Of a stretch of DNA of 64,000 bases, positions 37,866-46,209 are shown piece after piece. Made by a program: the position numbers and the translations under genes. The stretch's first letter is position 1, and every line of letters begins with the position of its first letter. This DNA is from Pelagibacteraceae bacterium AG-430-P08 (GTDB lineage: Bacteria; Pseudomonadota; Alphaproteobacteria; Pelagibacterales; Pelagibacteraceae): positions 1-64,000 of the forward strand of contig QCOL01000002.1 in assembly GCA_003212925.1 (NCBI GenBank), written 5' to 3'. The notes under the pieces were generated by a model. That model did not search any database, had not been told where the DNA came from, and saw only the letters and a list, made by a program, of their open reading frames with translations.

Positions 37866-38967
37866 CGTCAATCAAAAAGATCTTCAAGAGGCGTTAAGTT
37901 ACTGCCAGGGAGTTATTGAGAAAAGAAGCACTCTTCCCATATTATCAAATGTTTTATTAGACGTCGGAAATTCAAAATTAACTATAACTGCAACAGATTT
38001 GGATTTGATATTTGTTCATCAAATAAATAACGTTGAGATTTTAGAAAATGGCAAAACAACCACAACTTCATCTATAATGTTTGATATTGTGAGAAAATTC
38101 TCCTCTGACAAAAAGATAAATTTAACAATGAATAGTGATAGTAAACTTCAATTAGAGTCTGATAAATCAATATTTAATTTAAATTGTATTAATTCGTCAG
38201 AGTTTCCTTTAACTGATGAAAACTTTATTCAAAATGAGTTCATAATAAACTCAAAACATTTTTTAAAACTCTTAAATAAATGTAAATTTTCAGTGTCAAG
38301 TGATGAAACCAGACATTATTTGAGCGGAATATACTTCCATAAAACGGAGATTGAAGACAAAATCTACCTTACCGCTGTAGCGACTGATAGCCATAGAATG
38401 TCTATATCGAAAATTAGATTAAACGAAAAAATTAACTTTGATCCAATCATTTTACCAAAAAAAACAATTTATCAACTTTGCAATCTACTTGAAAATTATG
38501 ATGGAGATTTGAAAATATCAAATCTGAAATCAAAAATTAAATTTGAGTTAAGTAATAGTATTTTAATTTCAAAGTTAATTGATGGAAAATTTCCAAATTA
38601 CATTCAAGTAATTCCAAAGAATAATCAAAAAAAACTAGAGACAGATTTAAAAGAGTTCTTAGGATCTATCGATAGAGTAGCTTCGGTCTCACTTGATAAA
38701 AAAGACGGTGTAAAGTTTCACTTATCTAAGGATAATCTAAATCTCTCAGTTAACAATACTAACTCTGGAGATGGTAAAGAGACATTGAATGTTAAATTTG
38801 ATCATGATTTAGAAATAAGTTTTAATTCAAGATATTTAATTGATGTTGCATCCCAGCTTGAGGGAGAAAAAATAGAGCTATACTTTAACGATACTGGATC
38901 TCCAGCACTAATTAAAGATCCAAGCGATTTTGATAGTATTTATGTTGTAATGCCGATGAAGGGTTAA
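37855..38967 (+). CDS. dnaN: DNA polymerase III beta sliding clamp
   Basis: This 370-residue clamp confers processivity on DNA polymerase III. MKFNVNQKDLQEALSYCQGVIEKRSTLPILSN is the typical opening, ATDLDL the first-domain motif, TDSHRMS and the C-terminal YVVMPMKG (usual VVMPMR) are present. It overlaps dnaA by 11 bp. recF does not follow: the next gene, plsC, is on the other strand and overlaps the dnaN end by 4 bp. Confidence 0.98.
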   Translation: MKFNVNQKDLQEALSYCQGVIEKRSTLPILSNVLLDVGNSKLTITATDLDLIFVHQINNVEILENGKTTTTSSIMFDIVRKFSSDKKINLTMNSDSKLQLESDKSIFNLNCINSSEFPLTDENFIQNEFIINSKHFLKLLNKCKFSVSSDETRHYLSGIYFHKTEIEDKIYLTAVATDSHRMSISKIRLNEKINFDPIILPKKTIYQLCNLLENYDGDLKISNLKSKIKFELSNSILISKLIDGKFPNYIQVIPKNNQKKLETDLKEFLGSIDRVASVSLDKKDGVKFHLSKDNLNLSVNNTNSGDGKETLNVKFDHDLEISFNSRYLIDVASQLEGEKIELYFNDTGSPALIKDPSDFDSIYVVMPMKG

Positions 38968-39665
38968 TTTATAAGATCTAATTCTGAGTAAATTTTGTTT
39001 TCTAAAGTTTTAAGAAATTCCTCTTTTTCCAAGTTTTTATTTATCTTAGGCATGATTGATACTGTAATAGTTTTATTATAGGCTTTTTTTCCTAATTTAG
39101 GCCAAACATGTCCGGAATTTATTGCAATAGGTTGACATGGAATATTAAGTTTCTCATAAATTCTAGATGCGCCTTTTTTAAAAGGCGGCCTCTCATTAGG
39201 CAAAACCCTAGTTCCTTGAGGAAAAATTATTAAAGGTCTATCCGTTTTTTTAGCCACATTTGAAATTTCATCATAAAAACCAAGATTATCTTTTGTAATC
39301 TGCCCTCTCTTAATTGATATAGAACCAATTTTTTTTAGATACCATCCAAATATAGGTATTAGTAATAATTCTTTTTTAAGGATAAATACTGGTGAGTTAA
39401 ATAAAGTTTGAAGAAAGAAAGTTTCAAACATTGATTGATGTGATGCTGCTATAAAAAATTTTTCGTTCTTAATAATATTTTCATATCCTTTTATTATAAC
39501 TTTTGTTGAGAGAAAAAATTTTAAGCAAAAACCAGTCCAATGGCCCATTAACTTGCCACCAAATAAAACTACTTTTTTTGGTAAGAAAAATGAGGGTAAA
39601 AAAAATATTGAAATAATAATAATTCCAGTAAAAAAAAATAATGAAAATAAAAAGTTTCTTAACAT
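38964..39665 (-). CDS. plsC: 1-acyl-sn-glycerol-3-phosphate acyltransferase (PlsC family)
   Basis: This 233-residue membrane-associated enzyme makes phosphatidic acid. An N-terminal hydrophobic anchor (about 5-30) precedes the acyltransferase blocks: SHQSMFET, in which the usual H-x4-D is H-x4-E, then FPQGTRVLPNERPPFKKGA, in which the common FPEGTR is FPQGTR. The latter is widespread in Alphaproteobacteria. The H-x4-E variant keeps an acidic residue, so activity is plausible. It sits 11 bp downstream of lysA on the same strand. Confidence 0.9.
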   Translation of the reverse strand: MLRNFLFSLFFFTGIIIISIFFLPSFFLPKKVVLFGGKLMGHWTGFCLKFFLSTKVIIKGYENIIKNEKFFIAASHQSMFETFFLQTLFNSPVFILKKELLLIPIFGWYLKKIGSISIKRGQITKDNLGFYDEISNVAKKTDRPLIIFPQGTRVLPNERPPFKKGASRIYEKLNIPCQPIAINSGHVWPKLGKKAYNKTITVSIMPKINKNLEKEEFLKTLENKIYSELDLIN

Positions 39666-39676
39666 TTTATCTAAAA

Positions 39677-40891
39677 CTAGATTATTTCTGCGTGTTTTTG
39701 TCTTTTTCTAATTACATTAATTTTTGAACCTTTAATTAATAATTCTATTGATTTAGGTCTAAGATTGTAATTAGAGCTTAACGACATACCATAAGCGCCA
39801 ACATCACATATAGCTATTAAATCTTTCTCTTTTAATTTTTGAAATTTTTTCAAGGTTATAAATTTATCGGTGCTTTCACAAATTGGACCAACAAATTCAT
39901 AAGCTTTATTTGACATTTTATCAGATTTTATTACTGGCAATGTTCTATGAAATGCCCCATATAGTGCGGGTCTCATTAAATCATTCATAGCAGCATCTAA
40001 AATTATAAATTTCTTTCTTCCACTATCTTTAATATAAATGACTCTACATATTAATATACCGGTGTTGCCAATTATGGATCTACCAGGTTCAAATATAATT
40101 TTTACTTTATGTTTTTTAAGAAAATCATTTATAGCAGCGTTATACTTTTTGTAATTAAGTGTCTTATTTTTATTAGAATAGCTAATACCCATACCTCCAC
40201 CTAAATCTACAAACTCAAATTGATGATTACTTTTATCCAAGATGTAGCTAACAGCCTTAAGCATTTTTCCATAAGGTTTATGATCTAAAATTTGACTTCC
40301 TATATGAACACTCAAACATTTTAAGTCTATATTTTTTGAATTTTTACAAAAATCTACAATTTTATGAAATGTATTTTTATTTACTCCAAATTTGTTCTCT
40401 TTTTTTCCAGTGGAAATTTGATTAAGTGTTTTTGCATCTGTGTTAGGATTAAGTCTAATTCCGACTCTAACTTTTTTGTTTTTTAATTTAGCAATTCTAT
40501 TTATTTCAATTATTTCACTCAATGACTCAGCATTTATAAGCAGTATCTTTTTATTTATTGCAAAATTTAATTCACTAGAAGTTTTCCCAACTCCGGAAAA
40601 TACTATTTTATTTGGTTTAATGCCTGCTTTTAAGGCTATCATAAGTTCACCTAAAGAAACTACATCAGCTCCTAAACCAAATTTTTTAATTTCTCTAATT
40701 AAATTAACGTTGGTATTAGATTTAACTGCAAAACAAATTAAAGGTGAAAAAGATTTAAAATTTTCCTTAAATTTATTTACATTTTCTTTTAATTTTGAGT
40801 ATGAATAACAATAAGAAGGTGTTCCAAATTTTTTGGCTATTCGTTGAAAATTGACTTTCTCTATCGTCAGTCTTTTTTTTATATATTTCAT
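39677..40891 (-). CDS. lysA: Diaminopimelate decarboxylase
   Basis: This 404-residue PLP enzyme (fold type III) makes lysine from meso-diaminopimelate. The PLP lysine is K57 in CFAVKSNTN. SVHIGSQI, the PLP phosphate-binding stretch LGGGMGI, EPGRSIIGN and the active-site CESTD and YGMSLSSNYN near the C-terminus are all present. Its ATG overlaps the lptM stop (ATGA), giving the coupled order argH-lptM-lysA seen in many Proteobacteria. Confidence 0.96.
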   Translation of the reverse strand: MKYIKKRLTIEKVNFQRIAKKFGTPSYCYSYSKLKENVNKFKENFKSFSPLICFAVKSNTNVNLIREIKKFGLGADVVSLGELMIALKAGIKPNKIVFSGVGKTSSELNFAINKKILLINAESLSEIIEINRIAKLKNKKVRVGIRLNPNTDAKTLNQISTGKKENKFGVNKNTFHKIVDFCKNSKNIDLKCLSVHIGSQILDHKPYGKMLKAVSYILDKSNHQFEFVDLGGGMGISYSNKNKTLNYKKYNAAINDFLKKHKVKIIFEPGRSIIGNTGILICRVIYIKDSGRKKFIILDAAMNDLMRPALYGAFHRTLPVIKSDKMSNKAYEFVGPICESTDKFITLKKFQKLKEKDLIAICDVGAYGMSLSSNYNLRPKSIELLIKGSKINVIRKRQKHAEII

Positions 40892-41022
40892 ACAACTTTG
40901 TTAATTATAACTGTTGATACTTTAATTTCTTTTATTGAGGATTTATATTCAGGATCACCCTTCTTCCCACAAGAAACTAAAATACAGCAAACTAAAATAA
41001 CAAATGTAATTTTTTTAATCAT
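40888..41022 (-). CDS. lptM: LptM-like small lipoprotein (44 residues)
   Basis: ATG at 41022 opens a 44-residue frame ending with TGA at 40888-40890. The N-terminus has a lipoprotein signal with lipobox LVSC (Cys18) followed by GKKGDPEY, the LptM pattern of a short Gly-Lys-Gly-(D/P)-P motif after the lipidated Cys. LptM assists maturation of the LptD/LptE lipopolysaccharide translocon in the outer membrane. The gene overlaps argH by 4 bases at its start and lysA by 3-4 bases at its end, the position where this lipoprotein is found in other Proteobacteria (next to lysA). It is easily missed because of size. Confidence 0.8.
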   Translation of the reverse strand: MIKKITFVILVCCILVSCGKKGDPEYKSSIKEIKVSTVIINKVV

Positions 41023-42410
41023 CTAGGCTTTTTATATTTTCTTATCATTTTTTTGATATTATCAAAAGATGTTCCGCCATAAGATTTTTTAGAATTAACA
41101 GAATTCTTTAAATCAAACACTTTTATTACATCATTTGTTAATGTTGGTTCTATTTTTTTTAAGTCTTGTAAGGATAATTCATTCAGTTTTTTCTTTTTTT
41201 TTTCAGCTAAATTCACTAGCAAAGCTGTTTTTTGGTAAGCTTTTCGAAAAGACATTGAGTTATTTCTAACAAGATAATCAGCTAAATCTGTTGCAGTAAT
41301 GTATCCAGAGTATGCTAATTCAAGCATTCTTTTTTTATTAGGACTTACATTTTTAAGTATTTCATTAAATATTTTTAAACTTTCAAAAAGCACATCATAA
41401 GACTTAAAAATGATTTCTTTATCATCTTGAAGGTCTTTGAAGTACGAAAGAGGCAACCCTTTTAATATAGTGAACATTGAAAATAAATTACCAAAAGTAG
41501 TTCCTGATTTACCTCTTAAGTATTCTAAAAGATCTGGATTTTTTTTTTGTGGCATTATTGAGGAACCGGTTACTATTTTATCTGAAAGTTTAATTAGTTT
41601 GAAACCATCAGAATTCCAGATAATCAATTCTTCAGCTATTCTTGATAAATGTAATGAACAAACAGAAACACTGTAAAGAAAATCTAAAACAAAATCTCTA
41701 TCTGCCACAGTATCGATTGAATTATTTGTTGGTCTTTCAAAACCAAGTTTTTTTGTTGTATAATTTCTGTCAATATTAAACGAAGTTCCAGTTAATGCAG
41801 CAACACCTAATGGGTTTTCATTTAAACTGTCTAGATTACTCTTAAATCTGTCTTTATCTCTTTTAAACATCTCTACATATGCCATTAGATAATGTGCAAA
41901 TGAAACTGCTTGTGCATTTTTCAAATGAGTAAAACCTGGCATGATAGTTTCTATATTTTTTTCAGCTAAATTAATTGAACTGTTAATTACGTTATTTAAA
42001 ATTATGCTTATTTTATGATTTGCAGATTTAATCCAGATTTTAAAGTCGGTAATTACTTGGTCATTTCTAGATCTAGCTGTGTGAACATAACCAGCTTCAT
42101 CACCAATTATTTCAAATAATCGTTTTTCAATATTTATATGAATGTCCTCATATTTTTTATTAAATTCAAATTTTTTATTAGATATTTCTTTTTCAATTTT
42201 ATTTAGTCCATAAATTATTTTATTTTTTGTTCTAAAAGAAATAATTTTTTGTTTAAACAACATTTCTACATGAGCAATGGAACCATTTATGTCCTCTTTA
42301 TAAAGCCTTTTATCCACATCAATAGAGTTACCTATTTTTTGAGAGAGATTAGATGAATTATTTTTAATTCTTGTATTCCATATTGTCTGGTTGTTTTTAT
42401 TTTTCACCAT
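41019..42410 (-). CDS. argH: Argininosuccinate lyase
   Basis: This 463-residue fumarase/aspartase-superfamily enzyme cleaves argininosuccinate to arginine and fumarate. The superfamily signature GSSIMPQKKNPD is intact, and TARSRNDQV and TGTSFNI are typical. It is divergent from the TlpA-like gene, with 24 bp between start codons, and its stop overlaps the lptM start. Confidence 0.97.
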   Translation of the reverse strand: MVKNKNNQTIWNTRIKNNSSNLSQKIGNSIDVDKRLYKEDINGSIAHVEMLFKQKIISFRTKNKIIYGLNKIEKEISNKKFEFNKKYEDIHINIEKRLFEIIGDEAGYVHTARSRNDQVITDFKIWIKSANHKISIILNNVINSSINLAEKNIETIMPGFTHLKNAQAVSFAHYLMAYVEMFKRDKDRFKSNLDSLNENPLGVAALTGTSFNIDRNYTTKKLGFERPTNNSIDTVADRDFVLDFLYSVSVCSLHLSRIAEELIIWNSDGFKLIKLSDKIVTGSSIMPQKKNPDLLEYLRGKSGTTFGNLFSMFTILKGLPLSYFKDLQDDKEIIFKSYDVLFESLKIFNEILKNVSPNKKRMLELAYSGYITATDLADYLVRNNSMSFRKAYQKTALLVNLAEKKKKKLNELSLQDLKKIEPTLTNDVIKVFDLKNSVNSKKSYGGTSFDNIKKMIRKYKKPR

Positions 42411-42434
42411 GATAATTAATTATATCTTTTTAAA

Positions 42435-42944
42435 ATGAGATTATTAATAATATTTATTTTAATGCTATCAAATTCTTTTGCTAGTGATGCAACAGTCATA
42501 AAAAATTTAGTTATAAATAAAGAGTTAAAAAATTACGGTGATATAACATTTTTAGACATCAAAAATAAAGAATTAAACTTAAACGATTATAAGGGAAATC
42601 TAGTTTTATTGAATTTTTGGGCGACTTGGTGTGCTCCATGCAAAGATGAAATGCCATCTTTGGATTTATTAACTGAAAATCCTAATTTGGATAATCTTAA
42701 GATATTTCCTATAAACATCGGTAAGGATACTAATCAAAAATCTTTAACTTTCTTTGAAGATTTGAAAATAAAAAATTTAGAAATATATTTTGACTCTCCA
42801 AATACATTGGCTAAGAAATTTAAATTGAGAGGTCTTCCTACAACTATTATTTTTAATAAAGAGGGACTAGAGTTTGCGAGGATAATTGGATCAATCGACT
42901 TCATTGATGAAAAATTTATAAAGTGGTTAAGTGATTATAATTAA
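42435..42944 (+). CDS. TlpA-like periplasmic thiol-disulfide oxidoreductase
   Basis: This 169-residue protein has a signal peptide (about 1-16, ending SFAS) and a thioredoxin fold with active site W-C-A-P-C (C66, C69) in LNFWATWCAPCKDEMP, plus the cis-Pro region LRGLPTT. Proteins of this type reduce cytochrome c or other periplasmic thiols. Being divergent from argH matches the usual alphaproteobacterial location of tlpA. It converges on the HIG1 gene with a 4-bp overlap. Confidence 0.9.
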   Translation: MRLLIIFILMLSNSFASDATVIKNLVINKELKNYGDITFLDIKNKELNLNDYKGNLVLLNFWATWCAPCKDEMPSLDLLTENPNLDNLKIFPINIGKDTNQKSLTFFEDLKIKNLEIYFDSPNTLAKKFKLRGLPTTIIFNKEGLEFARIIGSIDFIDEKFIKWLSDYN

Positions 42945-43144
42945 TTTTTAAAAAAATATGCAAAAGCCACTAAGGCTATAATTGCTATAAATTGTAGCAA
43001 GACTCTTAATTGCATTAATTTATTAGAGTACTTTTTACTTGTTTCTCCACCTTTAAATAAAGTTCCTATACCAAGAATTAGAACTAGACCAACTGCCACC
43101 AGTAAGATTATTGATAAAATTTTTACTAATATTTCAGAAATCAT
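42941..43144 (-). CDS. HIG1-domain small membrane protein (twin transmembrane)
   Basis: From ATG 43144 this encodes 67 residues with two transmembrane helices (about 8-28 and 47-65) separated by GGETSKKYSNKLMQLRVLLQ; the N-K-L-M-x-x-R-V-x-x-Q pattern is the HIG1 signature. Mitochondrial HIG1 proteins (Rcf1) associate with cytochrome c oxidase and respiratory supercomplexes, and a related role is plausible. The frame is open further upstream (to 43297), but those residues overlap the divergent esterase gene and lack homology, so the shorter start is chosen. Confidence 0.8.
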   Translation of the reverse strand: MISEILVKILSIILLVAVGLVLILGIGTLFKGGETSKKYSNKLMQLRVLLQFIAIIALVAFAYFFKN

Positions 43145-43193
43145 TAATTTATAGTAGGCTGTTTTATAGATAAAAAAACATAAATCAATTGCT

Positions 43194-43847
43194 ATGACAT
43201 TTTGCCTTGATACAACCATTATAAAACCAGAAAAAGATGTGAAAATTGAAAACGCAGTCATTTTACTACATGGGTATGGGGGCGATGGTAAAGACATAAG
43301 TATGCTTTCATTAAATTGGAAAAGACACCTTGCAAATACGATTTTTCTCTGTCCGAATGGTCATGAACCTTGTTCAATAAATCCATCTGGGTATCAATGG
43401 TTTGATCTTACAAAAGATGATCCAAAATATATCTTAGAGGAGTCAATTAAGGCTGAAAAAAAACTCAATCAATTCATAGATGAAATAAAGATTAAATATA
43501 ATCTAGAAAATAATAAGATTTGTTTATCTGGTTTTAGTCAAGGATGTATGATGTCAATTAATCTTGGACTTACATCTAAAAACAAGTTTAGTTGTGTAGT
43601 AGGTTTTTCTGGTAAGATTATAAATCAAGAAGACCTCAAGCAAAGAAAGAAAACTTCAACAAGTATCCTACTAATTCATGGTGACGCTGACCAAGTTGTC
43701 TCACCTAATTATATGTTAGAGGCAAAAGATTTTTTTATTAGATCAAATATAGAAATAGAGACCCATTTAATCAAAAATTGTGATCATCATATTCCTATAG
43801 AGGCTTCTAGTATAGCTTTAAATTATATTTTAAAAAAAATAAAATGA
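43194..43847 (+). CDS. Phospholipase/carboxylesterase family alpha/beta hydrolase
   Basis: This 217-residue serine hydrolase resembles bacterial carboxylesterase/lysophospholipase (YpfH/EstB type). The oxyanion region is LLHGYGGDGKD (24-34), the nucleophile elbow GFSQG (Ser115), the acid Asp lies in HGDADQVVSP and the catalytic His in CDHHIP near the C-terminus. It is divergent from the HIG1 gene. The natural substrate is unknown. Confidence 0.88.
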   Translation: MTFCLDTTIIKPEKDVKIENAVILLHGYGGDGKDISMLSLNWKRHLANTIFLCPNGHEPCSINPSGYQWFDLTKDDPKYILEESIKAEKKLNQFIDEIKIKYNLENNKICLSGFSQGCMMSINLGLTSKNKFSCVVGFSGKIINQEDLKQRKKTSTSILLIHGDADQVVSPNYMLEAKDFFIRSNIEIETHLIKNCDHHIPIEASSIALNYILKKIK

Positions 43848-43892
43848 GTACTAAATATTGAAATCATTTTTTATTTAAGTTAAAATTAATCT

Positions 43893-44462
43893 GTGAATAA
43901 TTTTATTGAACAAGATGTGTCATTAGAAAAATGCCCTGCATTAGTTTTAAATGCAGATTATAGACCTTTGAGCTATTACCCTTTATCGTTATGGTCTTGG
44001 CAAGACACAGTAAAGTCAGTTTTTTTAGATAGAGTAATTATAGTAAGTAATTATGATAGAATTGTAAGAAGTCCATCTTTTAAAATGCAGCTTCCAAGTG
44101 TTATTGCTCTTAAAGATTATATAGTTCCACAATCTCAACCAAGTTTTACAAGATTTAATGTCTTTCTAAGGGATAAATTTTCCTGTCAATACTGCGGAAG
44201 TGGGGAGGAATTAACTTTTGACCATCTTTTACCAAGATCAAAAGGTGGAGAAACACACTGGGATAATGTTGTAACAGCATGTTCTGCATGTAATGTTAAA
44301 AAAGGTGGAAAATTATTAAAATCTTCAGGAATGAAACTCAATCAGTATCCTTATCAACCATCAACAGAAGACTTACATAGAAATGGTAAAAATTTTCCCC
44401 CAAATTATTTACATAAAAGTTGGATGGACTATTTATATTGGGATGTTGAGTTGGAAGCCTAA
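43893..44462 (+). CDS. HNH endonuclease family protein
   Basis: This 189-residue protein has an HNH nuclease fold of the McrA/cyanobacterial type: zinc Cys C98-x2-C101, catalytic DH at 110-111 in TFDHLLPRSKGG, Asn125 in HWDNVV, and second zinc pair C130-x2-C133. The N-terminal region (KCPALVLNADYRPLSYYPLSLWSWQDTVKSVF) is the conserved leader of a widespread alphaproteobacterial HNH family. Its biological role is not established. The start is GTG 43893. It converges on coq7 with a 2-bp gap. Nothing suggests a mobile element around it. Confidence 0.88.
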   Translation: MNNFIEQDVSLEKCPALVLNADYRPLSYYPLSLWSWQDTVKSVFLDRVIIVSNYDRIVRSPSFKMQLPSVIALKDYIVPQSQPSFTRFNVFLRDKFSCQYCGSGEELTFDHLLPRSKGGETHWDNVVTACSACNVKKGGKLLKSSGMKLNQYPYQPSTEDLHRNGKNFPPNYLHKSWMDYLYWDVELEA

Positions 44463-44464
44463 AA

Positions 44465-44995
44465 TTAAATTTTCTCAGAAATATTTATTGCTAATTTAGA
44501 TCCAGTTTTGATAATTTTGTCCATTATAGCGTAAAAACCTTTTTTTGTTGCACCCTCCTCATAAGCAATGTCCTTATGATCTAATTCATCTTGTCTAAAT
44601 TTTGTTATTTTCTTTTTTAATTCTTCCTCCTCAGGACCTAGCTGATTAATTTGATCTAAATAATGTTTATCAATAATTTCTTCAACAGATGCGGTACACA
44701 GCATTGCAGCTTTTTTACCTAATAATGTAGAGCCAAATCCCAATCCAACTCCTAATAAATCCCATAAAGGTAAAAATTTTGTTGGTTCAATGTTTCTTTT
44801 TTTTATTTCGTTTTCAAAAAATTGACAATGTTCAATCTCATGCTTTTTCATATCCTCAATCTTTTTTTTTAAATCATCATTTTTAACAATAGTATTTAGA
44901 GCTAATAATTGACCTTCATATATTTTCACAGCACCTCTCTCACCAGCGTGGTCAACCCTAATAAACTCCTGTACTCTTTTATTTGTTTTTTTCAT
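44465..44995 (-). CDS. coq7: Demethoxyubiquinone hydroxylase (Coq7/UbiF-type)
   Basis: This 176-residue di-iron carboxylate protein hydroxylates demethoxyubiquinone in ubiquinone synthesis. Iron ligands appear as E19 in VDHAGERGAVKIYEGQ, E-x2-H in MKKHEIEHCQFF, Glu of SVEEIIDKHY and E-x2-H-type in DELDHKDIAYEEGA. It overlaps dsbB by 17 bp. Together with UbiE and UbiB it supports aerobic ubiquinone production. Confidence 0.95.
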   Translation of the reverse strand: MKKTNKRVQEFIRVDHAGERGAVKIYEGQLLALNTIVKNDDLKKKIEDMKKHEIEHCQFFENEIKKRNIEPTKFLPLWDLLGVGLGFGSTLLGKKAAMLCTASVEEIIDKHYLDQINQLGPEEEELKKKITKFRQDELDHKDIAYEEGATKKGFYAIMDKIIKTGSKLAINISEKI

Positions 44996-45464
44996 AATTA
45001 TTAAAAATTTTTAAAAGTGTTGTAATAAAAAATAAACTAATAACAATATTAATACTTGTAAGTGATAATCCAAAAATTCTAAATGTCACATCTCTACAGC
45101 TTATTGTTTTCTCACTTAATTGTTTAAGTAAATCTTCTTTAGTGATACTTTCTTTCATAGTCTTTATTCCACAAACAGATGACTCCTGAAAAAACCCCTG
45201 TTCAATTCCAAAATGGTAGAATGAAATTGCAAAAGAGAAGGCAAAAGTAAGAATTAATAATAAAACAAAGAATTTTTGATTCTTTTTAATTAAAAAGATC
45301 GACATTATTATTATAATACTTAATCCATAAGGAATTCTCTCTATCAAACATAAATTACAAGGCTGATGTCCAAGAACATATTCTATAAAAAAAGCAGAAA
45401 TTAAAGCAATAAAGCTAAATAAAAAAATTATCTTTAAATATAATTCAGCTTTTAAATTAAACAT
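44979..45464 (-). CDS. DsbB-like disulfide bond formation protein
   Basis: This 161-residue protein has four transmembrane helices. The first periplasmic loop carries C36-x2-C39 in HQPCNLCLIERIPYG and the second loop C98 and C123 (SSVCGIK, ISCRDVTF), the four-Cys arrangement of DsbB, which passes electrons from DsbA to quinone. The family's alphaproteobacterial members are often annotated only as DsbB-like. It overlaps coq7 by 17 bp and dedA by 8 bp, so a coupled dedA-dsbB-coq7 operon is clear. Confidence 0.88.
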   Translation of the reverse strand: MFNLKAELYLKIIFLFSFIALISAFFIEYVLGHQPCNLCLIERIPYGLSIIIIMSIFLIKKNQKFFVLLLILTFAFSFAISFYHFGIEQGFFQESSVCGIKTMKESITKEDLLKQLSEKTISCRDVTFRIFGLSLTSINIVISLFFITTLLKIFNNYEKNK

Positions 45465-46062
45465 TAGATTTAAAAATTAGATAAACTATTAATCCAACAA
45501 TAACAATTAATATTCCAATTATAGTAAACCATTTTGACCCATGTTTATCCATAAATTCATTAAATGAATCTCCAAATTTATAAGAGAGATATGACACTAA
45601 AAAAAATCTTAATCCTCTAGAAATTAAGCTTATTAAAACAAAAATTAAAAAGTTAAAACCTATGAGACCACTCGCAATCGTAAAAACTTTATAAGGAAGA
45701 GGTGTAAAACCTGCTAAAAAAAGTATTACTAGCCAAGCATAAAAACCATCATTTCTAATTAAGCTTTCTTTAATATTATTAAGTTTATTCTCGTAACCAT
45801 AAAAATTCATGATTTGTTGTCCAAACTCGAAAAAGAATGCTCCAATTACATAACCGAGTATGCCACCTAAAACTGAAAATATTGTTGTTATAAAAAAAAT
45901 TTTTTTAAAATCAGTTTTTTTGGAGATTACCATTGGAATAATCATAATATCGGGAGGAATAGGAAAAAATGAGCTTTCAACAAATGACACAATCGCTAAA
46001 TAGTATTTAGAACTTTTGTGACCTGCCAAATCTAAACATTTTTTGTAAAGATTTTTAAACAT
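45457..46062 (-). CDS. DedA family (YqaA-type) membrane protein
   Basis: This 201-residue VTT-domain membrane protein has about five hydrophobic segments. FVESSFFPIPPDIMIIPMVI near the N-terminus and LVILFLAGFTPLPYKVFTIASGLIGFNF in the middle are the DedA pattern (E-x-x-x-P-x-P plus G-F-T-P-L-P-Y-K). Family members act as lipid carrier transporters, including for undecaprenyl phosphate and phosphatidylethanolamine. It heads the operon dedA-dsbB-coq7; its start is 58 bp from tRNA-Leu on the other strand. Confidence 0.88.
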   Translation of the reverse strand: MFKNLYKKCLDLAGHKSSKYYLAIVSFVESSFFPIPPDIMIIPMVISKKTDFKKIFFITTIFSVLGGILGYVIGAFFFEFGQQIMNFYGYENKLNNIKESLIRNDGFYAWLVILFLAGFTPLPYKVFTIASGLIGFNFLIFVLISLISRGLRFFLVSYLSYKFGDSFNEFMDKHGSKWFTIIGILIVIVGLIVYLIFKSNV

Positions 46063-46120
46063 TTTTTGGTTTTAATATAATTTTAGTTCTTATACTATTT
46101 AATATATTATTTAACAATCG

Positions 46121-46205
46121 GGGCGAATGGCGGAACTGGTAGACGCGCACGACTCAAAATCGTGTTTCGCAAGAAGTGAGAGTTCGATTCTCTCTTCGCC
46201 CACCA
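46121..46205 (+). tRNA. tRNA-Leu(CAA)
   Basis: The sequence folds as a class II tRNA. Acceptor GGGCGAA pairs with TTCGCCC; the anticodon arm CACGA-CTCAAAA-TCGTG gives anticodon CAA (Leu, codon UUG). A variable arm (TTTCGCAAGAAGT region) and T-arm GAGAG-TTCGATT-CTCTC follow. The 3' CCA is encoded. The next coding sequence begins 4 bases later. Confidence 0.96.
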
Positions 46206-46209
46206 AATT

